From NCBI GenBank assembly GCA_017979445.1, contig CM030716.1:9733974-9797973 (forward strand): a stretch of DNA of 64,000 nucleotides, in the 5' to 3' direction. This document shows, piece by piece, positions 22,385 to 31,982 of the stretch. The DNA comes from Akebia trifoliata. Lineage: Eukaryota; Streptophyta; Magnoliopsida; Ranunculales; Lardizabalaceae. Under the pieces are notes generated by a model that was not told the origin of the DNA, searched no databases, and worked only from the letters and a program-made list of their open reading frames with translations. A program made the translations under genes and the position numbers. The first letter of the stretch is position 1. Each line of letters begins with the position of its first letter.

Positions 22385-22419
<35 letters not shown>
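22385..22419. repeat. (TA)n microsatellite between fold-back elements
   Basis: About 35 bp of pure alternating AT. Similar shorter tracts separate the other cluster members (22805-22821, 23169-23185, 23567-23579, 23863-23876, 24259-24297, 24654-24700). Confidence 0.95.
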
Positions 22420-22423
<4 letters not shown>

Positions 22424-22804
22424 CCCCCCGTTCGCCACCCTTAGTTTTACCACACACGTTAAAGAAACGCGTTTTGTCTTACATGGGTTAGAAGTTTCGG
22501 AATGAGCTGATTTTTGGTGAGGATGATCTCTATGGTGAGGAGATCATCCTCACCAAAAATCAGCTCATTCCAAAACTTCTAACCCCATCAAAATTGATTT
22601 ACAAAAAATGGACGGTCCACGATTTTTCAACGTGTAAACATGGGGCTAAACATTTCGGAATGGGCTGATTTTTGGGGAGGATGATCTTCTAATCATAGAG
22701 ATCATCCTCACCAAAAATCAACTCATTCCAAAACTTCTAACCCATGTAGGACAAAAAACGTTTGTTAAAGTGTGTGGTAAAACTTAGGGTGCTGAACATT
22801 TCCC
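22420..22804. mobile_element. Fold-back element 2 of the (TA)n cluster
   Basis: Starts gggtccccccgttcgccacc and ends tgctgaacatttccc. Arms pair over ttagttttaccacacacgtt and its complement. Both core hairpins are nearly perfect (tgatttttggtgaggatgat with atcatcctcaccaaaaatca), and the spacer has tggacggtcca. Confidence 0.92.
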
Positions 22805-22821
22805 ATATATATATATATATT

Positions 22822-23168
22822 GGGAAATGTTCAGCAACAAACATTTTGGCAAAACATTTTTCAAAATATGGGTTAGAGGTTTTGGAATAGGCTGATTTTT
22901 GGTGAGGAAATCATCATCACCAAAAATCAGCCCATTCCAAAACTTCTAGCCCAGTTTACAAGTTGAAAAATCGTGGATCGTCCATTTTTTGTAAACCACT
23001 TTTGATGGGGTTAGAAGTTTTGGAATGGGCTGATTTTTGGTGATGATGATCTCCTCACCGTAGAGATTATACTCACCACAAATCAGCCCATTCCAAAAAC
23101 TCTAACCCATGTTTTGAAAAATATTTTGTCAAAATGTTTGTCAAAATGTTTGTTGCTCAACGGGACCC
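22822..23168. mobile_element. Fold-back element 3 of the (TA)n cluster
   Basis: Starts gggaaatgttcagcaacaaa and ends ttgttgctcaacgggaccc. Arms pair over aacattttggcaaaacattt. Core as in the family, with a left hairpin shortened by about 20 bp. Confidence 0.92.
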
Positions 23169-23185
23169 ATATATATATATACATA

Positions 23186-23566
23186 GGGTCCCGTTCGGCA
23201 CCCTAAGTTTTACCACACACTTTAACAAACGCGTTTTGTCCTACATGGGTTAGAAGTTTCGGAATGGGTTGATTTTTGGTGAGGATGATCTCTATGGTGA
23301 GGAGATCATCCTCATCAAAAATCAGCTCATTTCAAAACTTCTAACCCCATCAAAAATGATTTACAAAAAATGGACGGTCCACGATTTTTCAACTTGTAAA
23401 CATGGGGCTAAACATTTCGGAATGGGCTGATTTTTGGGGAGGATGATCTTCTAATCATAGAGATCATCCTCACCAAAAATCAGCCCATTCCAAAACTTCT
23501 AACCCATGTAGGACAAAAAACGTTTGTTAAAGTGTGTGGTAAAACTTAGGGTGCTGAACATTTCCC
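23186..23566. mobile_element. Fold-back element 4 of the (TA)n cluster
   Basis: Starts gggtcccgttcggcacccta and ends gtgctgaacatttccc. It is the closest sister of element 2 (22420-22804), with the same arms and core, which points to a recent local or mobilised copy. Confidence 0.92.
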
Positions 23567-23579
23567 ATATATATATATA

Positions 23580-23862
23580 GGGAGGCGTTTAGCGCCATCT
23601 CTTTTAACAGTTGTTTTAACAAATAAAACTCCATCGTTGGATATAGAGGAATTGGACGGTCAAGATTGAATTAAATAGCATCTGCGTTTAAGTATGAATT
23701 TATGGGCTTTTTACAGCGCCATCCCTCACATTTTCAGTAATTAGTGCCACCTCCCTGACACAATTAAAACCCGATTGCTGTTTAGAATAGAGAACAGAGA
23801 GTTCTCGTTCTCTCTAACAGCTGAAACCCTCCCTCGAACCCGATTGCTGAACACCGCCTCCC
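23580..23862. mobile_element. MITE-like element with the common end but an unrelated interior
   Basis: 283 bp between (TA)n tracts, starting gggaggcgtttagcgcc and ending with the complementary gctgaacaccgcctccc. The interior lacks the double-hairpin core. It carries ttagcgccatctc and cagcgccatccct words, ggacggtcaagatt and two cccgattgctg phrases. It therefore shares the insertion site and terminal motif with the fold-back family but not the body. Non-coding. Confidence 0.8.
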
Positions 23863-23876
23863 ATATATATATATAT

Positions 23877-24255
23877 GGGTCACGTTCCTAAGACTCATAT
23901 TGAGACTCACATTGCGACACAACAGCAGTTTTGTCTTATATGGGTAAAAATATTTGGAATGAGCTGATTTTTTGTGAGGATGATCTCTGTGATGAGGGGA
24001 TCATCCTGGCAAAAAATCATCCCATTCCAAAACTTCTAACCCCATCAAAATTGATTTACAAAAATTGGACGGTCTATAATTTTTCAACAAAAATTGGACG
24101 GTTAGAAGTTTCATAATGAGCTGATTTTGGCAAGGATGATCTCCTCATCATAGAGATCATCCTCACAAAAAATCAGCCCATTCCAAATATTTTGCTCATA
24201 TAAGACAAAACGATGTGTCGCAATGTGAGTCCCAATATGAGTCTTAGGAACGCTG

Positions 24256-24258
<3 letters not shown>
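23877..24258. mobile_element. Fold-back element 5 of the (TA)n cluster
   Basis: Starts gggtcacgttcctaagactc and ends tgagtcttaggaacgctgttc. Long, well-paired arms (aagactcatattgagactca and complement) are found in no other copy here, attached to the common core. Confidence 0.92.

Positions 24259-24297
<39 letters not shown>
24259..24297. repeat. (TA)n microsatellite
   Basis: About 39 bp of alternating TA between fold-back elements 5 and 6. Confidence 0.95.
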
Positions 24298-24299
<2 letters not shown>

Positions 24300-24653
24300 T
24301 CTCGTTCAATGGCAAACATTTTGGCAAACACTTTTTCAAACATGGTTAGAGGTCTTGGAATGGGCTGATTTTTGGTGAGGATGATCTCGCTCTACGGTGA
24401 GGAGATCATCCTCACCAAAAATCAGCTCATTCCAAAACTTCTAGCCCCGGTTTACAAGTTGAAAAATCCTGGACCGTCCATTTTTTGTAAATCATTTTTG
24501 ATGGGGTTAGAGGTTTTTGGAATGGACTGATTTTTGGTGGTGATGATCTCATCACTGTAGAGATCATCCTCACCAAAAATCAGCCCACTCCAAAACCTCT
24601 AACCCATGTGTTGAAAATGTGTTTGCCAAAATGTTGGCCATTGAACGCTATCC
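24298..24653. mobile_element. Fold-back element 6 of the (TA)n cluster
   Basis: Starts ggtctcgttcaatggcaaac and ends ggccattgaacgctatcc. Arms pair over caatggcaaacattttggc. Core hairpins are intact, and the spacer has tggaccgtcca. Confidence 0.9.
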
Positions 24654-24700
24654 ACATATATATATATATATATATATAATAATAATATATATATAATAAA

Positions 24701-25133
24701 TAAGACAAACATATATACTCACATATTTACAGATTGATTCAACCGTCGGATTAAAAGATGATCCAACGGCTCATGTTATAAGATAAAGAACTAATAAAAT
24801 CACTTATAATTTTAATTATTTATAATTACCTCCCCGAACTCATTTCATTCTCTTCATTAAACACTTACAATTTTAATTATTATAACTACCTCACCGCACC
24901 CATTTCATCTTCTTCATTGTCTTCACTGTGAATGTTTCATTGAAGAGAAAGAGAAGAGAGAGAGAGAGAGAGAGCATCAATATGGGGAGGTACTTGCAAT
25001 TTTGGAAGTTTCGTTTGTTTACAAACATTTGTAAAGTAACAAATGATCTGGACAACAGATTTGACTATAATCGGACGGCTTAATTCATTTGTAGAGATAT
25101 GAATAGAGATGTTTGTCTTTCGAACGCGACCCA
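24701..25133. mobile_element. Second MITE-like element sharing the (TA)n site, different interior
   Basis: The left end taagacaaacatatatactc pairs with the right-hand gaatagagatgtttgtctt, followed by cgaacgcgaccc, i.e. the common GGGTCGCGTTCG end on the minus strand. The left counterpart of that end is missing or decayed. Inner arms pair as caaccgtcggattaa with aatcggacggctta. It contains (GA)n at 24955-24973. The open frames are not conserved features. Confidence 0.7.
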
Positions 25134-26732
25134 GATATATATATATATATTCGGATTGGATAAAATGCATATCCATATCCGATCCTAAAAATATTCAGAT
25201 AAAAATAATTGTAAATAAATTTACCTGAATTCTTAATCGGATAAAAAATTTGTACCCATATCTGAATAACTCGGGTAGGATGAGTCGGGTAAGCGGATAT
25301 TGTCCGACCCATTGTTAGCCCTAGCTCAATGGGATGTTTGTCCCCCACCCTAATGTTGTATTTTATACAATTACTAGAGTTCATACATTCTCTTTGGGGT
25401 TAAGGGGATGTAAAAATGAAAAAAAAAATAATAATAATAAAATAAAAGAAAAAAAAAATTGGATGGGTGCTATTAAAAAAAAATTGAGATTAAATGAGTA
25501 AAAGATGAAAAATAATAAAGTGTGTTAAAAGAAAAAATATATATAATAAAGTTATAGGAGATGGAGGACATCCTCCTTCAAATTAAGGGGGTAAAATTGA
25601 AAAAAAAAAATTAGATAGGTATTATTAAAAATTTTGAGATTAGGAGAGTAAAAGATGAAAAATAATAAAGTGAATTAAATGAGTAAAAAAGAAAATAAAA
25701 ATAAAAATAAAAAAAATTCAGGAGATAAAAAGTAAAGAAAATAAAGAGAACCTCGCAAAACTATAGTTGGACAGGAGGTTTAAAATTGTAGTAATTGTGG
25801 GTCCAACGATTATATTTTATTATATTGATATAGATATGGTTCTTTTGAAAATTACTTCACAAATCTTACTAGGCCAGTTATTTTGGCAAAATATTAGGCT
25901 GTTTAAGTGAAAGAACATTAAGATAAACTAATTCTTTTATATAAAAAAAAAATATATTGGACCCACTTATTTTTATTATTTTGGAGACATCTCCAACTAC
26001 TTTTTTCTCTCTTTTTTATAAAAATTATTATTTTATTTATTTATTTATTTTTATCAATTATGAGTTCAATAATTGATTATGGACCTCATAACCAATTACA
26101 AGAATGGTTAAAAACAGTCCCTCTTTAGGTAATTTTTGCATGGAGTGTACCCTGTACTGTAGTGTAGCTGGAAAAATCATGCCTTCAACTATAATCCAAG
26201 GGGAAGCACCACATGCTTTTCCATCACCCATGTTTGGGAAAAGTAAAAGTTCATAGCTATAGAGTTAAGATCATCTGATTGGTTTGACTTTTAGGCCATT
26301 GGTAACCAAATTGGGCCCACCAACTGAATGGTCTGATTGATGCTTTGGGGATAGGGTTGTACCAGCTTCAGCTTCTGTACTCCACCTTAGTTTGATACTT
26401 TTTCTTCATATGTAGATAGAAAAGCAAAGAAAGTGGAGGCAACAAGAAGGATAGAAAATGAAATCCAGCAAAGGTACACAGGACAGTACTAATAACAACA
26501 AAGCCATTTTCTTGGGTATGTGTTTCAAGGAGGGAAAATATTTCCTGGAGTGACACCACAGATCTCTTCACTGGACTAACAAATTCTCTATCATTGAGGA
26601 CTGAAATGGTTAACCTAAGCAAATAGTTCTTATAAACCATGGCCATTTAAACAGTGGGCTTGTCTGCATCATTCCTTGTGTTACAATGAATTTTCCCTCT
26701 TTAACATATTGGATTTGTGAAAAAGAAACCAA
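25134..26732. other. Unassigned AT-rich stretch including the continuation of block X
   Basis: 25145-25330 continues the text interrupted in block X2 (atccgat, gggtcgg, cccattgttagccc). 25380-25760 is the recurrent A-rich dispersed repeat. 26130-26730 is more balanced in composition and could hold part of a non-coding transcript or a lost gene, but I recognise nothing there. Confidence 0.4.
26368..26646 (-). CDS. Unrecognised small open frame, doubtful
   Basis: A 92-codon frame starting atggccatggtttat on the minus strand (26646). It has one hydrophobic stretch of about 30 residues in its second half (GFVVISTVLCTFAG onwards) that could span a membrane, and a basic tail. I recognise no family. 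The surrounding 600 bp is less AT-rich than the neighbouring repeats, the only reason to keep it. It could equally be a chance frame. Confidence 0.15.
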   Translation of the reverse strand: MAMVYKNYLLRLTISVLNDREFVSPVKRSVVSLQEIFSLLETHTQENGFVVISTVLCTFAGFHFLSFLLPPLSLLFYLHMKKKYQTKVEYRS

Positions 26733-26850
26733 AGGAGAGCTTCTACTAGGACCCCAACTTTTACTCATAACACACCAATCTATATGCCAACAGTTTCAAA
26801 GGAATGATGTGTTGTAAGTAAAAGTTGGTGTGCCAATAGAATCTATCTTT
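26733..26850. mobile_element. Short MITE
   Basis: Ends gagagcttctactaggaccc and complementary ggtgtgccaatagaatc. About 118 bp, same family as 12221-12335, and non-coding. Confidence 0.65.
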
Positions 26851-27924
26851 AAAAATAATTACAAGAAAGACTTATCCCAAAGATTTGTTCTTAGCAAAAC
26901 AAATTCTGCCCTCTTTAACTTCATCCAAATTTAAGTCTTATGTTATCGAGAGATACACTTTTATTATCTTCATTTATATTCTTTTGGATATTTTTCTAGT
27001 TCCTTCAACTTAAATATTTCTTTTTATTGAGTTGGATTTGAGCAATATTATTAAATAGCAATACTGAATAGCAATATTAAGTTTGAAAAAACAAAATTTG
27101 TGTCCAAATATGACCATTGAAAAATATGTAATGGCATATTGTGCAATAACATATTTTAGCTATATATGATAATAGCATATGTGATTTTCATTTTAAAAAT
27201 AACATATATGACCGCATTTGACAACACTAGATTTGACCTTCATTGAACATGCTCAAAGCATCTCAATATTCGTATTTTAAATAATAATAATAAAAGTTAA
27301 GGGTGGAATGCTATTTATTTGAAATAAAATATGTAGTAATTGTCAAGCCTAGTAGTTGTCAAAGTGTCGTCGATGCTTAAGTTAGATTTCGGTCAGAGCA
27401 ACAAAAATCAATCGAAAATCCTTAAAGTAAGATTTTTCACTCTTAGTCATGCCTTCATTAAATTCTAATTGACAATTTCATTCCTTTATGACTCTCCCAA
27501 GATCTAATCCACAATCTTTAGGACCCATGATTATCCATTTGCGAGATTGGCTGCATCAATTACGCATCTAGATAGTCATCACAGCTAAGAAGATGGAATA
27601 TCCTGACGTTCGATCTTAGATACATCCTGTGAAGGATTGTTTCCCATGTGATCTTACTCTCATGTACATGAGTAATTTTCAAATCCTTCGCAATACATAT
27701 CTCAAGGTTACATGTGTCCTATCTTTGACCTATTATATATTTTTTCTTAAAATTAGGATCAAATAAAGTGTCCCTTCTATAGAAATAGTGTCTACGTGGC
27801 ACGTTTTGGTGGGAGTTTGAAATACAACAGATTCTTAACCAAGTCATTTTCTACATTGCCTACAGCCTGATTTGTTTAATCTCTAACCAAAATGTGTCAC
27901 GTAGGTATCGCATTTTTTTTTTTT
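26851..27924. other. Unassigned AT-rich stretch
   Basis: No gene or defined repeat recognised. A set of near-repeats gcatatatgac and aacatat occurs at 27110-27215. Confidence 0.4.
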
Positions 27925-28170
27925 TTTTGAGTCGTGATAATCTGACTACCCCACATTACCACAATCGACTCTCCCAACGTGACAAGTTTGGGAATTGTGT
28001 AGATGTATACGACTGGGATACATTATTCCCTTGGGATACACTTTTTTGATAGGAAAGTGCAGTTGTGTACCCTGAGACATACATATCTACGATTCTCGAA
28101 CTTGTCACGTCAAGAGAGTTGATTGAGTATGTTATGTGGGGGTAGTCAGATTATCACGATTCTTTTTTTT
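27925..28170. mobile_element. Imperfect fold-back MITE of about 245 bp
   Basis: The left arm agtcgtgataatctgactac and the right arm gtagtcagattatcacgatt are inverted copies extending about 100 bp inwards (cgactctcccaacgtgacaa with ttgtcacgtcaagagagttg). T- and A-rich tracts bound it. No coding. Unrelated in sequence to the double-hairpin family. Confidence 0.75.
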
Positions 28171-29025
28171 AATAAAAACGGGGCACGCTCTCGATCACAA
28201 CTCTTTTCTTATACACCCTTATTATTCATGTTACTATTAGTCAATGAGAAAAGTATTTTTTTATTCCTTAAGCAAGAGATGCATCCCCCCTAATATTCAT
28301 GGAGGAAGAAAAGCACAAGAAGATAAAGAGAGCTCTTATCTTGTTTTATTGGGTCCCTTTTGATTTATTTGCTTTCTCAACTAGACAATTGGTCATTGGG
28401 TGCATTATTCCACAATCAATTTCACATTTATCCTTCCAAGTCTCCCAATCACAATCAATCAACACCAATCACAATCCCTGATGCCAGACATATCTCAACC
28501 CTAATCTCAAGAGAATATCCCCTCTTCTCTACTCCCAAAGATAAGGTAATTTTGATAACTAAGAATATTGAATAATTAAAAAAATAAATAAATAAATAAC
28601 ATATCTATATATAATCTTATTTGAGTGATGGAGAGAAAAATTGAAGCAAAGATGATTTTTGTTGTTTCTTTAGGCAAATGGAGCTTGCCTGTCCACATAC
28701 AAAATTGTACTCTATTGGGTCTGTCTTCGTCTAATAGATTTTTTTTTTTTTAACTGTCTTCTATGATTTACATGCACCATGATTTATATGTGATGCATGA
28801 CAAGTCAGACTTTTCACCATGTACGTGGCATTGATCTTGACCATTGATTCATCTAGAGACAATCCACTGGAGCGGTACAAAATACCAACCGTCCATGTTT
28901 TCACTCTTTTGTATTTTTGTGAAGGATTTGTTTGATTGCAAGGAATTCGTTTTTAAGGAAATATGGATTCCTTGGGATTTGGAACATAAGAACATGAAAT
29001 TTCATTGTTTGATTGCACCAATGAA
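28171..29025. other. Unassigned stretch
   Basis: Open frames at 28299-28481 and 28844-29041 have no family resemblance. An (aaat)n run lies at 28578-28600. Nothing else seen. Confidence 0.35.
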
Positions 29026-29215
29026 AATAGGAAAATGCTGAAATGACAAAAGGTATTTACTGCGGTTCTCACAAGTCTGACGTGGAATGTGCACATAACC
29101 ATAGATGTGTTTTCTCGTGATACGAGTAAAAAACCATCTACGATTATGTATGCATATGTCCACATCAGACTTGTGAGAATCACAGTAAATCCTGTGTCAC
29201 CCTAGCACGACTCAT
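29026..29215. mobile_element. Imperfect fold-back MITE of about 190 bp
   Basis: The left arm starts at tgctgaaatgacaaaagg, then tatttactgcggttctcaca. The right arm mirrors it (tgtgagaatcacagtaaat, then a decayed tgtcaccctagca). The centre holds catagatg and catctacg words. A relative lies at 53285-53430 just upstream of the PNGase A-like gene. Confidence 0.75.
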
Positions 29216-30236
29216 GAAAATATCAAAAAAAAGAGTTGGTTTTTAGCATAGTTTTTAGACTCCACTGGGTCAACTTCAAACTCGGCCGAGTTTACTTGAC
29301 TTTGAATTTTGAGTGACTCAATCTCAAAATTCGAAAGAGTCAACTTGACAAATCATCAATTCAAGTTCATCGAGTCAATTTGGCTATGTATAATATTTTT
29401 GTGGAGACTAAAAATTAAATATTTTACTTATAAATTTAATATATTTTTGTTTAACTTATTTGACTAAATTCTCCGAATATCGAAGTCAAGTTGAATTTTA
29501 AAACTATTATTTTTAGTTTTAGTGGTAGCGTAATCGTGAGTGAATAACATTGGGAGTTGGAAAACTCATTTTCCCATTAGGTGGGATGAGAATCCATTTT
29601 CCTTCCTTGGGTGGAAAATCAATTTAGTTAGAAAATCGAATTCCAAGGAAATTATGAAATCAAATACCTAAAAGTTAAATTTTAAGCGTAATTAAACATG
29701 CCCAAAGTAAATTTAAAAGAAGAATTTATAAAGTCATACCAACTTTTTCTTACAACACATTAAACATTAATGAAAATATATTTGATGTTTAAGCAACTCC
29801 AACTGTCCTTTAAAACTCCAAATATAAAGACTTGGGCAATCTAACCAAACTCCAACCGTCTTTTATTTTGAAGAAAATACCTTTAAATCAGTATTCATTG
29901 CTTCATGTTTGAAGGGGAGAGAGAAGATTTAAAGCTTCACCTTTTTTCCAATAAATTAATCCTATTGTATCCCCTTTTTTGTGTGTATGAATATCAATTT
30001 TAACCTCCTATTTTCATGTAACATGATTTAAATGTCAATTTTGTCCCTTACAAGTTTTAAAGTTTTTTTATTTAATATTTTAAAAATTAAATCAAATTAA
30101 TTAATCGATTAAGCTCGATGGAAATTTGTCACAAATTATGTTTGATTGTGAACCATCGATTTTGTAAGATTTTTTTGCTTATAAAAATAAATTAAGGTAA
30201 TTAATATTTATAATTTGAGACAAACCTTTGTAATGT
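29216..30236. other. Unassigned AT-rich stretch
   Basis: 29250-29500 repeats gagtcaac and actcggcc words on both strands, recalling 35690-36070; it may be a decayed MITE pair, but ends were not found. The rest is AT-rich with nothing recognised. Confidence 0.35.
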
Positions 30237-30395
30237 CGAATAGTGTTAATTTTTAATTGGGGTGTAATAAATAATTTAAGAAATTGGAGTGCACTAAGTT
30301 AAGGTGGCAATAGCAATTCTCTAAAAAAATGTCTCTTAATTGGACTATAACAAGTAAAAGTTGAAGTGCCAATAGCAACACTCTTTTTATTTTAC
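30237..30395. mobile_element. Decayed short MITE copies
   Basis: Contains ttaatttttaattggggtgtaataa, a core phrase of the 115-bp MITE family, followed by ggtggcaatagcaattctct and, further on, agtgccaatagcaacactct, two right ends in tandem. Left ends are missing. Confidence 0.5.
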
Positions 30396-30971
30396 ATTTT
30401 TTTTTTAAAATTTTAATGTGTTTGAATGGTATTCCAAAGGAATGAATGGTGATTTGAAGGTGGAACCCTTTGGAGTAAAAAAGTGGATTGGAGCATTTTA
30501 TTTTGATGAACATGTCAATTTGAAGGCAATTTTTAAAGCTCTCAGTTAAAGCTGCTCCAAGACGGAAATAATCATTCTATTTTTTAATGGTTTCATTCTT
30601 TTCCATTTCTTCTTTCTTAAAATAAATTACTCGACTTGGATTTCTACTAGAATGAGAAAACCTCTTCAAGCTCTAAAGGGGAAGATTGAGAGTTGAAGAG
30701 TGATCGAGGGAGAAGTTGACGATCCGGATTTTTCATTTGTAGCTGCACTCTACTTCCTCCTATTTCATTTTTATTTTACTTTTATTATTTTTAAAATTAG
30801 TAACTTTATCACGTTGGTGTGCTCTAATAAAAAGTTGGTGTGTCAATAAAAGTTCTTATATCGATAATTTAGTATATTTGGATTCAGAAGTAGCTCCAAC
30901 CCAAGCAACCCAAGTGGTTTATCAACAATGTCGTGTAAAGGAGACATTATAGGCGGGGAAGGGGGATTAAT
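30396..30971. other. Unassigned stretch
   Basis: No gene recognised. A further decayed MITE end (aaagttggtgtgtcaataaaagtt) lies at 30831-30855. Confidence 0.35.
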
Positions 30972-31145
30972 GAGAAGGTGTCAGCTTGCTAAGTTGGTTA
31001 AAATCTATAATTGTTGAAATCATGAATTGGGTTCAAAATCAACTTTCACCTAATAATTACTATTCTCTAACTCATTTGGTTATAAAAAAAAATAAAATTA
31101 ACATTATAAATAATACGTATGTTGAAATAATAACTTTTTTTATTT
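30972..31145 (+). repeat. tRNA-derived SINE-like element
   Basis: An A-box-like gtcagcttgctaagttggtt (about 30980-30999) and a B-box-like ttgggttcaaaatcaac (31027-31043) lie at tRNA-like spacing, followed by an AT-rich tail with ttataaaaaaaaat. Too decayed to name. Confidence 0.5.
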
Positions 31146-31338
31146 ATGATGGAGGTGTCTCGACTCATAAGCCTGAGTGAGAAGTGAAGCAACTGGCCCC
31201 TTAAGAACACCATATCTTGCCCAAATTCTTTAGAAAGGTGTAATACCTCATATAATACATAAGCTAAGATAAATTCATGTGAGTGGTCAACAAGGGGGTG
31301 TGAACTCAAGACTTCTCTCTTTCGAAAGGATGCCCTGA

Positions 31339-31910
31339 TGTAACGGCCACATCATCTGTCACCTAGAGTTAGGTGTAAGCTTGCCCCGGAACTACTCGGG
31401 AGCACCCATGTAATACTATGTAAGGCTCGTTATGAAGCCATGTCAGCCCCCGTACCAGGGCATATCTGTTAGCTTAGGGTACATGTCAGCCCCGTGCCAG
31501 GGCATACTTGTTAGTTTAGTGGCATTTTCGTAATAAGGAAGTATGACCGGCCTCCACTTTTGATGTTTCCTTCTGGAAACCTGGGAAAGACTTAGCATAC
31601 ACTTTGTAGGAAGGGTGTCAGTGCTATCCCAATCCCCGGCCTACACCCACGTTGTTGAAGCCCTTAAAGCCCAGCTCCGTGGAAGTCCCGCGTGTCATAG
31701 GATCATCATTTGCTTATAACGCATCTATTGCTTTTGTAACGCGTTGCACCGTGTAATCAATATTATATCGACAAAGTTGCCTCCGAGCTTTGCCTCGTTT
31801 ATTTGTTTGCTAGCTACGTGTGTGTGGTGTACGATCATTTTACAGGCTTGCAAATGGATTTGACCCCCTTGCGCCGCACGACCTCGCTTCGAAAGAATAG
31901 GGCCGTGACA
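31339..31910 (+). repeat. 5' LTR of the chromovirus
   Basis: 572 bp, TGTAACGGCC to GGCCGTGACA, so the ends share an inverted ggcc block. It carries internal near-repeats of a phrase ending ccagggcata around 31458 and 31500. TG/CA ends and flanking CCTGA confirm the edges. Confidence 0.95.
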
Positions 31911-31912
31911 GT

Positions 31913-31923
31913 TGGTATCAGAG
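31913..31923 (+). other. Primer-binding site, initiator tRNA-Met type
   Basis: TGGTATCAGAG starts two bases after the LTR end and is complementary to the 3' end of plant initiator tRNA-Met, the usual minus-strand primer of this group. Confidence 0.92.
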
Positions 31924-31982
31924 GTACAGTTGTTTGAGCACAATTGGTATTCCCCCGAAATTCCATTTAGTTCACACGAACG

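Noticed and set aside
22258..22491. Open frames with Tyr-Ile repeats on both strands
   Set aside because: Translation of (TA)n between fold-back elements.
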